Assembly: GCA_036435485.1 (NCBI GenBank) | Contig: CM071596.1 | Location: 14,474,001 to 14,538,000 of the forward strand | Direction of reading: 5' to 3' | Length of the DNA stretch: 64,000 bases | DNA from: Saposhnikovia divaricata | Lineage: Eukaryota; Streptophyta; Magnoliopsida; Apiales; Apiaceae | Part shown: one piece after another, positions 23,646-34,313 of the stretch | Layout: every line of letters begins with the position of its first letter | How positions within the stretch are numbered: position 1 is the first letter of the stretch | Notes under the pieces: generated by a model | Databases searched by the model: none | Told to the model about the DNA's origin: nothing | The model's input: only the letters and a program-made list of their open reading frames with translations | Position numbers and translations under genes: made by a program

Positions 23646-23775
23646 AGCCGAGGGTCTTCACGGAAACAGCCTCCATGCCGTAAAAAGCGGGGGCATGGTC
23701 TGCGTACAACTTACCCTCCCCAGACCCTGCTCTGAGCGGGATATACTGGGTATGTTTGGTTTGGTTTGGTTTAAA
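23646..23775 (+). repeat. SINE-type retroposon, 3' body with TTTGG tail
   Basis: Contains GGAAACAGCCTCC, GGTCTGCGTACAAC, CCCCAGACCCTG and GGGATATACTGGGTATG, then repeated TTTGG. This is the 3' body of a common plant SINE group. A second copy lies on the minus strand at 28016-28145. The tRNA-like 5' head was not recognised. Confidence 0.65.
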
Positions 23776-23940
23776 TGGAAATATATTTTTATGTTTATAA
23801 TCCAGTGGTGGTACGTGTACGTGTATGTAAGGGCAAAGGAGAAAGATAGCTTTAGGTACAAGAATATAATTAATTAATTACATCATTAATTTAATGGTTT
23901 TTACCCTACAAGGTTGGCGAGGCCGATGTATAAAGATTAT

Positions 23941-24159
23941 GGGGTGTTTGGGGTAACTTTTTTCTATAATAAGTTAACCTATTTTAAGTTGAATGTTAAG
24001 ATTCTTAACTTTCCAAATTATTTTCCAACTTATTTTTGCAACTTATTGAATCTCAAACATACATTAAATACTTGTATAAATTTTTTTTATCAAAATATAA
24101 AAATTTTACCCGAAAATAAGTCCATAAATCCTTAAATAAAGCTAAGCCAAACAGGCCCT
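23941..24159. mobile_element. hAT-like MITE, GGGGTGTTTGGGG family
   Basis: Ends GGGGTGTTTGGGG and GCCAAACAGGCCC. Closely related to 56642-56850 (shared AATAAGTCC and TATTTTAAG blocks). 219 bp, no coding; no clear target duplication. Confidence 0.6.
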
Positions 24160-24399
24160 ATAATTGACTTTGGGATGATATTTATTACTCCCTACGTCCC
24201 AATGAATTATATACATTGGGGAAAAGGGACGTGTCACGCATTTTAAGGCTACTAACTACTATAGTTACATAATTTATTTTTACAATTTTTTTTGTATAAA
24301 AATAGAACAATCCTATTTTTATTCAAAAAAAATTAAAGAAAATTTTAAAAATAAATTATGAAACTATACTAGTTATGCACCTTAAAATGCGTATCAAAC

Positions 24400-24593
24400 T
24401 AGGGATGAGCAGAAACCGAACCCAAAACCGAAACCGAACCAAAAACCGCAAAAACTGCACCAGTAAAACCGAACCAAATAGAAACCGCATGAAACCGAAC
24501 CAAATAGAAACCGCACCGATACTTTGGTTCCGGTTTTGGTTTCTACCTTTTTTAAAACCGAATATAAACCGAACCGCAATAATATATATAATA

Positions 24594-24628
<35 letters not shown>

Positions 24629-25994
24629 TTATTTAAATATATTATAAATAATATAATTATTTATGTTTTTTTATAAAAACATACAGACTGTTACCTGTTA
24701 GTTTACTAATAGTATCTATTAGTGTAGTCCATTAACAAGTCTAGTCCATATATAGTCCAGTCCATTAAGGCATTAACTAGTCCAGTTCACATGACATGAC
24801 TTATAACCCTAATACTTGTATCATTGTATGTGTGTGGCGTACTATCATTATCTAAGTCTCTTCTCATCTTGATCTAGCAGCGACATACAAAGAGTCAAAG
24901 AGAGGCGTAATTCTTCTAGGGTTCTCCCCTTCTAGTTCTAGACTTTTAGGGTTTAAAAATTAAACCATTTAACCTATGGAGCATACAGGTGGTCCATTCG
25001 ATGCTACAAAAGGGAAGAATGTAGAAGCTACAAAAGAGGTATTTACTTTCCTAATTGTATATGATATATACATAGTTACATACATATACTTACATATTTA
25101 TGTTAGGTTCTTGTTTGATATTTCCTTTTAATTGTTAAATAATAATAAATTTCAGACTCCGATAAACTTAGAGGAGGATACAGAGGAAAATAAAGATGTG
25201 AAAAGGTCTAAAAGAACCTCTTCACCGGCATGGGATCACTTCGAAAGAGTACCAAACTGTGCAGAGGGTAAGGAGAAGGCAAAATGTAATTATTGCAAAA
25301 TTATCGTCTCTTGTAACACGTTTTCAAATGGTACGTCTTCTATGATTGGTCATTTAAAACATAGTTGTCCTCGATCTCCTTTACGAGTCATTTTAGATAA
25401 GAAGCAAAAAATATTGAACTTCAAAAAATTGTCTAAGGAAGAGATGGAGAAACTCGGGACAACCCATAATATTCAAGCCCATTCTTTTAATCAAGAAAGA
25501 TTAAGAAAAAAAGTTGCAATGATGTGTATTAAAGATAACATGTCATTTAGTATTGTGCAACACGAGGGGTTTATTGAACTAATGAATGAAGCACAACCAT
25601 TGTTTAAAATGCCATCTAGATGGACGGTTGCTAGAGATTGTATAAGCATCTATAAAATAAAGAAGAGGCTTTGAAACTAAAAGAGTGTATGAGTTCACAA
25701 AGATTGTCGTTCACCACGGATACTTGGACATCCGTTCAAAATATTAATTATATGAGTCTCACGGCACATTGGGTTAATGATGATTGGAAAATTTGTAAAA
25801 GAATAATAAACTTTTGTCCAATTGGAAGTCATAAAGGTGTGGCAATAGGAAAATTAGTGGAAGCATTGTTGAAAAAGTGGGAAATAAGGTGTGTGTTCAC
25901 AATCATCGTTGATAATGCCACTTCTAATGATCTAGCCCTATCTCACTTGAAGTCCATATTCTTTTTTCTGAAGAAAATATGCGTAGTATTGTAA
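24400..25994 (+). mobile_element. truncated hAT element, left end only
   Basis: Begins TAGGGATGAGCAGAAACC, a hAT-type terminus, with subterminal repeated AACCGAACC words (24415-24575) and an AT run at 24582-24625. The transposase starts downstream. No matching right terminus was found, so the element is truncated; the right border is set by the last transposase similarity. Confidence 0.72.
24976..25994 (+). pseudogene. hAT transposase, N-terminal half, frameshifted and truncated
   Basis: Exon 1 24976-25038 (MEHTGGPFDATKGK, donor GAG/GTATTT), exon 2 from 25156 after TTTCAG, phase 0. A BED zinc finger lies after SPAWDHFERVPNC with CNYCK and GHLKHSC. The frame ends at 25672-25674, and the protein continues in another frame (LKECMSSQRLSFTTDTWTSV, then FTIIVDNATSND) to 25994. 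The frameshift is near 25655. The C-terminal dimerisation domain is missing. It differs from the hAT copy at 17.9-22.2 kb, so the two belong to different lineages. Confidence 0.85.
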
Positions 25995-26366
25995 TGTAAT
26001 GCAGATCTTGGCTTTGACCATGATCTTTAAAATTCTCTGTTTGCCAATATTTTCCAGAGGAGACAGTTGCTATTATGTTTTGTTATAGCCATATAATATT
26101 CCCTTTGTCAATGGTTACTAAATATGTCCATTCATGAAGATTTTTGATGTGGTCCAAATGCATAATCATGTACCAGCAAACGGAGACAAAATTGAAAGTT
26201 CAAGAGAGAAGATAGACAAATAAATTTTATTTTAGTGTTTTGCAAGTTAACAGATGCAGCCATGCAGGTCATTTCTTGGTTGGTGTGGCTTGGGAGAAGG
26301 AATTCATGAATGCGCAGTTCAGCAGTCTCTATCAGCAAGAGAACATGTGACACAACTAGGGAATTT
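25995..26366. other. unassigned filler between hAT fragment and foldback
   Basis: No coding or terminal signal. It is neither hAT nor Stowaway by eye and could be DNA captured during break repair. Confidence 0.4.
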
Positions 26367-26446
26367 CACTTCAATAGCGCTTACTTGCATAGCGTTTTAT
26401 GCAAGTGCAAAAACGAACGCTATGCAAGTGCAATTCTATAGTAGTG
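26367..26446. mobile_element. short CACTA-ended foldback
   Basis: Eighty bp beginning CACTTCAATAGCG and ending (reverse) CACTACTATAGAA. A perfect 14-bp stem ACTTGCATAGCGTT/AACGCTATGCAAGT lies inside. The ends suggest a tiny CACTA-type MITE; no 3-bp target duplication was seen. Confidence 0.45.
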
Positions 26447-26555
26447 AAAAGAAAAATTTTAAAAATAAATTATGAAACTATACTAGTTATGCACCTTAAA
26501 ATGCGTATCAAACACTCTAAAAAAATACATAGAAGTGAATGGGACAGAAGGAGTA

Positions 26556-27036
26556 ATAGTAATAGATCCTACACCTTTTGTGAATAATGTTTTCATATGA
26601 AAATCTTATTATAAAGTCTGGTAGTGTACGTAGCTAAATTTTGAAAGAGAAAAAAAATGGGGAAATGATGTTTAGATTTAGAGAAAGATCGAAAATTTGC
26701 AATGCATGTTTCCGGAATACCAAACAAGAAGATGGAAAAAAGCTTTATTATTTCATTCTAAGTATATAATTTCGTTCAAAAGAAAAATATAAACAGCACT
26801 TCATTAACTTGAGTCTAATAGTGCTATATTATAAATTGTCTTTTAACAATACCGCTTGGGAAATCCAACACGAACTCGTCTCGAATTTTACAGGCTAGGG
26901 CTAGGGCTATTGCTAAACGGATCGGATCGGACAAAAAACTGATCGGTATAAAAAAATGAGTTATGGGTCAACCTATTTAACCCCAATCCGAACCGTATAA
27001 TCTGTATAATTATCTTTTTTAGAAAATAATTTTTAA
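26556..27036. other. intergenic DNA
   Basis: AT-rich, no gene. At about 26895 a TAGGGCTATTGCTAAAC word followed by GGATCGGATCGG resembles a hAT-type end with subterminal repeats, but no partner end was identified. Confidence 0.4.
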
Positions 27037-27991
27037 TCTATACTATTATATTAAAGCCGAAACATTGAAAGTTTTGGTTTTCGGTTTGGTTATCCCATTT
27101 ATTTTGGTTTTCACAGATAATTAAATTATAAAAATAACTTAAAAAGCTAATTACTAAGGTTAACGTAATTATATTCAGATTAAAATTCCTTTATCCATAT
27201 TGAGCTTCTACTTGGACTCTTTTTTCAGCTCCAACAACTCAATTACTCATTTTTTCTAAAGATTTTACTTCTAATTGAAACACTTTACCATTTAATTTAA
27301 AACTAATATTACATTGAAAGTTTTGGTTTTCGGTTTGGTTATCCCATTTATTTTGGTTTTCACAGATAATTAAATTATAAAAATAACTTAAAAAGCTAAT
27401 TACTAAGGTTAACGTAATTATATTCAGATTAAAATTCATTTATCCATATTGAGCTTCTACTTGGACTCTTTTTTCAGCTCCAACAACTCAATTACCCATT
27501 TTTTCTAAAGATTTTACTTCTAATTGAAACACTTTACCATTTAATTTAAAACTAATATTACAATAATTAATATATATCCAAAATATCACACCATATCTTT
27601 CCGTAATTATTTTAGTAGTAATTTTTGTAATTAAAACAAGTTACTTTTTAATTTAAAATTAATCTTGCGATAACTAATATACATCCAAAAATATCTCACC
27701 ATATATTCAAATCATTATTTTTAGTAATAAATAAGAATCGTTATATCTAATAATAAGATATATTATATGATTAATTTACTAAAAATTCAAAGTTAGAACC
27801 CGTCAACGACATTTTTAATTTAGAATTTTACAAAATAAATTTCAAACCATGCATATCATTATATAAATTTATATTAAATTAAAATTAAAAAATTATTAAA
27901 AATAAGGATTATATAAAAACATAATTATAATGTTAAATAAATTTTATAACCTATCAAAAGAAACCCGTGCTTCGCACGGGTTATAAGCTAG
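27037..27991 (+). mobile_element. non-autonomous Helitron, both ends present
   Basis: Starts TCTATACTATTATATTAAAG after an A and ends CTAG before a T, as Helitrons do. The 3' hairpin ACCCGTGC-TTC-GCACGGGT lies 10 bp before the end. Most of the left third is an almost perfect 250-bp tandem duplication (27061-27310, 27311-27560). No Rep/helicase gene. Confidence 0.9.
27061..27560. repeat. 250-bp tandem duplication inside the Helitron
   Basis: Two adjacent copies starting ACATTGAAAGTTTTGGTTTT differ at only a few positions, so the duplication is recent. Confidence 0.88.
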
Positions 27992-28015
27992 TATATATAA
28001 TATACTAATATGATT

Positions 28016-28145
28016 AAACCAAACCAAACCAAACCAAACATACCCAGTATATCCCATTATGAACAGGGTCTGTGGATGGTAGATTGTACGCAAACCTTGC
28101 CCCTACCCTGAAAGTAGGGAGGCTGTTTCCATGCAGACCCCCAAC
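28016..28145 (-). repeat. SINE-type retroposon, minus strand
   Basis: Reverse complement matches 23646-23775: GGAAACAGCCTCCC, TTTGCGTACAATC, GGGATATACTGGGTATG and a TTTGG tail. The 5' head is missing or unrecognised. Confidence 0.65.
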
Positions 28146-28834
28146 TTAGTGCATAGTGCATAAAAATGTGTAATATTTGGGACAATACTTTAACCCGTGA
28201 CATTATACACATGAGACTTACCTTGAGTTCATCAAAATATCAAATTTGAATCTCAAATTCTGACATCATCATTTATGCCGACACCATATATATTATTTGT
28301 ATGGGCACTAATATGATTGATGAGTTCAATTTTTTTTCTTTTGAGTATTTATTTATACTTTACATACATTCATATTTTTATGTATTTGAAATTAGTAGTA
28401 AATATTCTTGGATTACGTTACACAAACACATCATTTTGAAGTTTATATATATGTACGATAGCTTAAAACTTGTGCGACGTGCGGAACTTTTTTTAATATG
28501 ATTTTTTTTAATTTGATTTGAATTTTTTAAGACATGAATTTTTTCCCTTAAATTTTTAATTGATATGATTTGATCATAATTATGTAAATTTTGCACATAA
28601 TATTTCTAGAAAAGAAGAAATTTTAGTTAGAAAATATAATATGTTTTAGTTGAAAAAGATAATCGTTTAGTTATTAGTAATTATAGTATTATTATTTTAT
28701 TTTATTAAATAAAATCACCCGTGTTATAATTGGATAAAAAGAGGTTTTAGATGAAGAAAATAGAAAAATTTACGTGTTTTAGCCGAAAAATATAATTGAT
28801 TAGTTAATAAGTAATTATAATATAATTATTTTAT
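28146..28834. other. AT-rich intergenic DNA with a diverged tandem unit
   Basis: Blocks around 28620-28735 and 28736-28834, and again after 33640, share the order GTTTTAGTTGAAAA, ATTGATTAGTTATTA, TATTTTATTTTATTAA, AATCACCCGTG. They appear to be an old tandem array into which the Mutator-like element inserted. Confidence 0.5.
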
Positions 28835-30483
28835 GGGCTTTTTTGAAAAATACCCCAGCATATAATTTTTTTTGCAAAAATACAGTAATTTTAAAGTTCT
28901 ATTTGCAAAAATACCATCTTTCGAAAAAATTGCAAAAATACGGGAAGCAACTACAATCAACCAGATGCAACTTTTTTGACAATTTAGTAATTCTGAAAGC
29001 AACCGAAATCAACTAATTGCAACTTAATTATTTCAACCCAAATCCACCAAAGCAGCCCAAATCAACTGAAACCAACCAAACGCAAATGAAATCAACCAAA
29101 CGCAACTTCATCCAAAATCAAAAAATACGATTGAAAAAACAGATCGGAGAACAGATCGAAGCTCGCCGGAATCCAAAAGATTGAAGAACATATCGGAGCA
29201 ACGTAATTGAAACCTCCATTCTCCTTTGTTCAAACAAAATCAACGGGGTAAATTTTGATTTTCAAAATTTGAAGCTTTTATTTAAGTTCGATTTTTGATG
29301 AATATAAATACTTAATTGTTGATCGGACACTACACCATATATGGGCTATTGCAAGCCCAACATACATTTGTGTTGCATAAAATGTTGCTATAGACAAGAA
29401 ACTTACTAATTTATTGTAATATTTTCGTAAAGTGTTGCATAAAATGCGAAAGTGTTACAAGCCAAAAAAATATTTTCACAATTTTGAACAATTGCAATAC
29501 TTTTTAAAAAACCTTACAATATCCTTAACACTTTTAATCAAGTTGACTGAAATTTTAAGCGGGGATTCAATTTTATCAATTGGCGGGCTTCAAAAATATT
29601 TTGCCAAAAATTTATTACAGAAAAACTCAGTACACAAACAAAATAGCTGCCAGTCTCTCCCCTCACTAAGTTTCGGTGACCCCTCTCTCGTCTCTTTCTC
29701 TCTCTCACATTCCTCTCACTCCTCTATCTAGCAGAGCTTCGATTATAAGAGTGTCAGATCCCAAAACCCCAAAACTGATTAGAGCTTTTATTTAATTATG
29801 GTTTCAATTTGGGTTTCGATGGGAGGTAACTTTCAATTATGTTCAATTATTACATATGTATGTATGTATATGTATGATTTAAGATATATGTATGTATGCT
29901 TGTTGGAATTTTTGATTATACATGTACGATTTTCGATTAAATTAATAGAATTTAATGTTTATTTTTTGGGGAAATTTTGTGGTGGTACATTCTCTATGCA
30001 TATAACAAGGACACTTCTGATAAATATATCGAATATACTTGATTATGTTAATTCAATGACATGGACTATAGTTTAATTGTGAATTATTCAATTGGCGGAA
30101 AGGTTGATGTTAATTGTACTCTTTTTGGGGATACTGGCTGCAGAGTGCAGACAAATGACTTAAAGATGCGGAGGTTTGTGTTTCGATAGTTTATGGAACT
30201 GTCATTCTGGCTATGGAAAAAGGTGACTGAGTAGTTTATGGGTCTTTTCATTCTTTGCTGCTCTCTGCTTAGGTGCTATCAAAAGTATGTCTCTTCTTTT
30301 TTCTTTTATGCTTCTCAATTTTTTGAACACTAATACACATATATTGTCTGTGACAATATTTGAACCCTCAATCTCTAATAAATGGAGTCAGGGAAAGACC
30401 ACTGCAAATTTTTCGTTTCTTCATGATGCATGTATGTATACATATTGATGTTTATCTGTGAAATATGTAAGAAATCTATTCAG

Positions 30484-31497
30484 GTGTCTTGGTGGGACCG
30501 ATTGCTACTTTGATACTAATATTTGGGAATGCTGGGGTGATTCTTGGTCTTTTACCTTCACATGTTTACTGGACTTTTTATACCCTCATCAAGTAATTAC
30601 TTTTCTCATACTTAAGATTTATTAATTTATTTACTTCCCTGTGTTCATTCATAACCTGTCTACTTAAAAGAGCTGCGTGAATCCCCTTATACAAACGAGT
30701 ATAAACCTTTAAGGTATTGTTACTCTAAGCTCATTCAAATCAGGAAATAACGATTGCATTGGTAACTTTGCATCATATCCAATAAAGCGAAGCATTTTTT
30801 AAAAGATGTTATTCACTTGGAAACAATGTGACAGGTTGATTCATGTTCCCGGTTGTATCATTGTCGGGCTTATGGGACTAGTTTTGGAAATTTCCATTTT
30901 TGCTGCTATAGCCATAGTCAAGAGCCCATACTTGCTATTCAAGGGATGGCAAAGACTTGTACATGATCTGATTAGCAGAAAAGGTCCAATTATGGAAACA
31001 TCTTGTATCCCTATCGCTGGGTTGACAATTCTGATGTATGCCACTTATTGTCATCGGAAGCATTATCATGGCTATATTCTATAGCTTTTTCATATGATTG
31101 TATGGCGCAGTGATAGTATATCAGGTTTGTTGAAATCTAGTGAATACTCTACTATTGTTAAATACATGGCATTCAACTGCATTAACACAAATTCCTCATA
31201 AATGTAGGAGCATTCTTTTGAAAGAAGACTTGCTTATGTGATTGCAATGGTTGATGAATACATGAATGTTTGGTTGTATCTGCGTGAAGGGTCTATCCTC
31301 CCAAAGTAATCATTTTCTTAATTATCGATCCCTTGTATCTTTTGAAATGTATATATTGGTATGTTAGGGCAATGCTGCTATAGATCTTCCGAACTGTTCT
31401 AGTTTTAAATGTTCCCATCACCTTTCTTACAGACAGACCAATATATAGAAAGAAGTTATCTACTTCATTAGACCCTTCTGTTGGAGTACATCACTGA
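30484..31497 (+). pseudogene. captured host gene fragment, At3g27390-like membrane protein
   Basis: Five exon-like blocks keep plant splice borders in gene order. Block 1, 30484-30592: LVGPIATLILIFGNAGVILG then LPSHVYWTFYTLIK. Block 2, about 30658-30713: YLKELRESPYTNEYKPLR; the rest of this exon is lost. Block 3, 30835-31124: LIHVPGCIIVGLMGL, KSPYLLFKGWQRLVHDL, ETSCIPIAGLTI, then after a frameshift near 31035 IGSIIMAIFYSFFI. Block 4, 31208-31305: RLAYVIAMVDEY and LYLREGSILPK. Block 5 from 31433: RPIYRKK. The order matches the plant family of multi-pass membrane proteins like At3g27390, of unknown role. PKEESGLLI near 31700 may be a further piece. Missing exons, a frameshift and stops make it a pseudogene. 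Confidence 0.85.
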
Positions 31498-31759
31498 GCT
31501 AATGGTCCTTGTACTGGCTCTATTATTTTCGGTTAATAATATGCACCGTACTCTTTCCTGCTTATATTGTTACTGGATAGGCTATTTGATGTTACAAACT
31601 TTAGCAATTTACTTATGTGACATTTTTTGAATTGTTTTTTTCTTTCTATTTCTATATTTTGTCCTCTCTTCATCCAACTTCTGCAGTTTGTGGATTCCCG
31701 AAAGAGGAGTCCGGACTCTTAATAACAGAAACTGGTGTGCATGTTTTTTATCAGCTTGT

Positions 31760-32815
31760 AGTCTTTCTCATTTTCAATCATTTTAGGCTTAATTTATTCC
31801 AATTCACTAAAGAAAACATACTATATCTCTTAAATGCACAATGAAACATATCTAAAGTAGAGAAGATACCTAGTAGTATTTCATATAAATAGTTGACCAC
31901 TTACATAAAAGATGGCCTCTTATTACTGAATGTAGCTGGTTTAACGATGAATAATATACTGGATGCACAACCTGTGTAAATAGGGGTGGTGGATGAATAC
32001 TATACTTGATAACCTTTGTTATATTTTTATTTCTTCACCCAACATGTCATGTTGAAGACTTGGTTGTGGTGACTCCCCGCACGAGTTCACTCACGTTCTA
32101 TGGTTGTATACCCAGTATTCCTGCATCTTTCATATATATACTTCTTTTATTACTTTGTTCTTCTAATCAGACACAATGTTCTACAGAAATGTTTGACCAA
32201 GGAATGTATGACTGTCCTGTTGGTCGGTTGCAGTCGGTATAAGGTCAGCCTTGGTAGATAAGGTGAGCTAGGAAATAGCAAATTGTTTGCTTTGAACTTC
32301 CAGTCTCTCTTGTAATGTAGTTCAATATGTCACCCTACCAATTGCCAAATTACAAATAAAACTTCGCTTCTGTTGAGATTTTTTTTTCATAATCTAGGAA
32401 ACTAATATGTTTTGTTCATAGTGCTTTATGATTTCACCAAGTACAATTTCTCAACAATCTTGTTATTGAAACAATGTGGATATTATAGGGACATGGTGCA
32501 ATATTTTATGTTGGGACTGGGATTGTTGAAGGAAGTAACTTATATTAATAAGTTATTGCTTCTAAAGTATGAAGTTAGCATATAAGAATGTTGCATGTAA
32601 AATTTATGTCGATATGTGTAAGTCGATTTGTGTTTCGACTTTAGATTTAGGTACTAGATGTAAGATGATATTATGGTACAAGCCCACCCTTTTCGGCTTT
32701 ATTGACATATATTCTGTTGGATTTGTTATCTGGGAAATTGGAAATGTGATTTATGGTTTGATATGCTTTGTAATGGTTCATTAACATTTCAAACAGATAT
32801 TGCAATTTGGACTAC
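31760..32815. other. CACTA interior, no gene recognised
   Basis: Between the captured exons and the right subterminal repeats there is AT-rich sequence. An open stretch at 32050-32240 (HVEDLVVVTPRTSSL) could be another captured scrap but I could not identify it. Confidence 0.4.
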
Positions 32816-33289
32816 TACAAAGTGTTGCACATAAATGTTGCTAAAAAACTCTAAATGTATTACAATAGGAACAAAAGTGTTGCATATAAATGTTGCTAAA
32901 AAAACCAAAAGCATTACAATAGGAAAAAAATGTTACATGAAAATGTTGCAATAAATTGACTTTGTAACACTTTTTAACTAAAATATGTTACAAAATGGTG
33001 TTGCAATAGTCTATTGCAACATCATAAAAGTGTCACTATAATAGACAAAAATGTTGCACTAAAGGATCTATTGTTATACTTGAAAAATGTTGCAATAAGT
33101 ACATAAAACGTTGCTACAGGGGTCTATTGCAACGGCAGCAGATGCAACGCAGAATTTTGGCAAAAACGTTGCAAAAACCTCTATTGTAACACTTATGGGG
33201 TCTAATATTACGCTTTTTTGTGTTTGCAATAGCCCATATATGGTATAGTGGGAGGTGGTGGACTGCAGCCCCTGTGGGCGAATATCGGA

Positions 33290-33475
33290 GGAAGGAGGAG
33301 GGGGTGGAGATCAGAGGAGGGCGGAGATGGAAAAGGGCAGAGGAGGGAGAAGGGCGGAGATGGAGAAGGGCAGAGGAGGGAAGAGGGTGGAGATGGAGGG
33401 GGAGTAGGGGGAGGGCGGAGATGGGGGAGGAGGGAGGAGGGCGGCGGTGACGGGCGATGCTGGAGGGTGGGGTGG
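33290..33475. repeat. purine-rich imperfect tandem repeat
   Basis: Repeats of GGGCGGAGATGGAGAAGGGC and AGAGGAGGG type, strongly G and A on the plus strand. Open frames on both strands here follow from composition and are not genes. Confidence 0.8.
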
Positions 33476-33973
33476 GTGAAGAAGAAGGAGAAGAATGGGG
33501 GTTGGAGAATAATGAGGATTGAAGAAGATGGGATATATTTGCAATTAAAATAGTATAAAGAAGTTTATTTGCAATGAATTTGAAAAGATAGTATAATTTC
33601 AAAACAAACTAGAAAACATAGTATTTTTGGTAAATTCCCTTATTTTATTTTATTAATTAAAATCACTCGTGATGTTTATAGAAAAAGAGAAATTTAGTTT
33701 GATAAAATACAAAAGATATTGTGTTTTAGTTGAAAATGAAAATTGATTAATTATTAAAAATAGAAAAAGCAACATGTTTAACCTATAGGTATTTCAAATA
33801 AAAGATATTGATTAGTTATTACGAAGGCCCGTAGTGTTTTATGAAAGAGAAATTTTATTTAAATAAAATATAAAAGATTATTTGCAAGAATTTTATCTTT
33901 AATTACATAAGGGTAATTAAGTAAAGACATGAAGTACTGTAACCAAACTTTTAATGTTTCATTTTAATAATAT

Positions 33974-34313
33974 TGAAGGAATAAAATATCTACAAAAATA
34001 ATATATATTACAATATTTGTGTGACGAAAATGAAGAATATTTTTATGGGTTCCGAATAGGAGATTGAACAAAACTTTTCTGCTCTTTCTCTAGGATCGAC
34101 ATCTAGGTAGACATCTCCCTCTATATATAGGCTCTAACCTCTCTTTTCTCCACCCAAAAACCAATGTAACAGCCTTAATCAATCTTTCAATAAACATATC
34201 AATTAATGATATGTAACTCCCACATTTACTATTGTAACCCCCACAATAGTAACTCCCAAATTAATATTTTTCCTTTGTTTTTATATTTAATAAATAAGTC
34301 ACATAATACAACA
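33974..34313 (-). repeat. 3' LTR of the copia-type element
   Basis: 340 bp, near-identical to 42171-42510. Confidence 0.92.

Larger units (their letters stand above)
24188..26553. mobile_element. Stowaway-type MITE broken by later insertions
   Basis: Left end CTCCCTACGTCCC and right end GGGACAGAAGGAG are inverted and TA-flanked. A stretch of about 62 bp of its interior occurs twice, at 24338-24399 and 26451-26513, on either side of a truncated hAT element and a small foldback. Confidence 0.7.
29328..33250 (+). mobile_element. CACTA (En/Spm-type) non-autonomous transposon carrying host gene exons
   Basis: Inverted termini CACTACACCATATATGGGC and (reverse) CACTATACCATATATGGGC share about 26 of 27 bases. 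A 3-bp target duplication GGA is present (29325-29327, 33251-33253). Both subterminal zones (29370-29460, 32815-33215) contain many TGTTGCA/TGTTACA words. No TNPD/TNPA-like gene is present. The interior holds a captured multi-exon plant gene fragment (30484-31497). Confidence 0.93.
28835..33639. mobile_element. Mutator-like element containing a CACTA insertion
   Basis: Ends GGGCTTTTTTGAAAAATACC and (reverse) GGGAATTTACCAAAAATACT are related, and a 9-bp direct repeat TTATTTTAT flanks them at 28826-28834 and 33640-33648. The flank is low-complexity, so chance is possible. Excluding the CACTA element the unit is about 880 bp. Its right half holds a purine-rich tract. Confidence 0.65.

Noticed and set aside
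33220..33553. Overlapping glycine/arginine-rich and proline/serine-rich frames
   Set aside because: Caused by the purine-rich tract; no stop codons arise in such composition.
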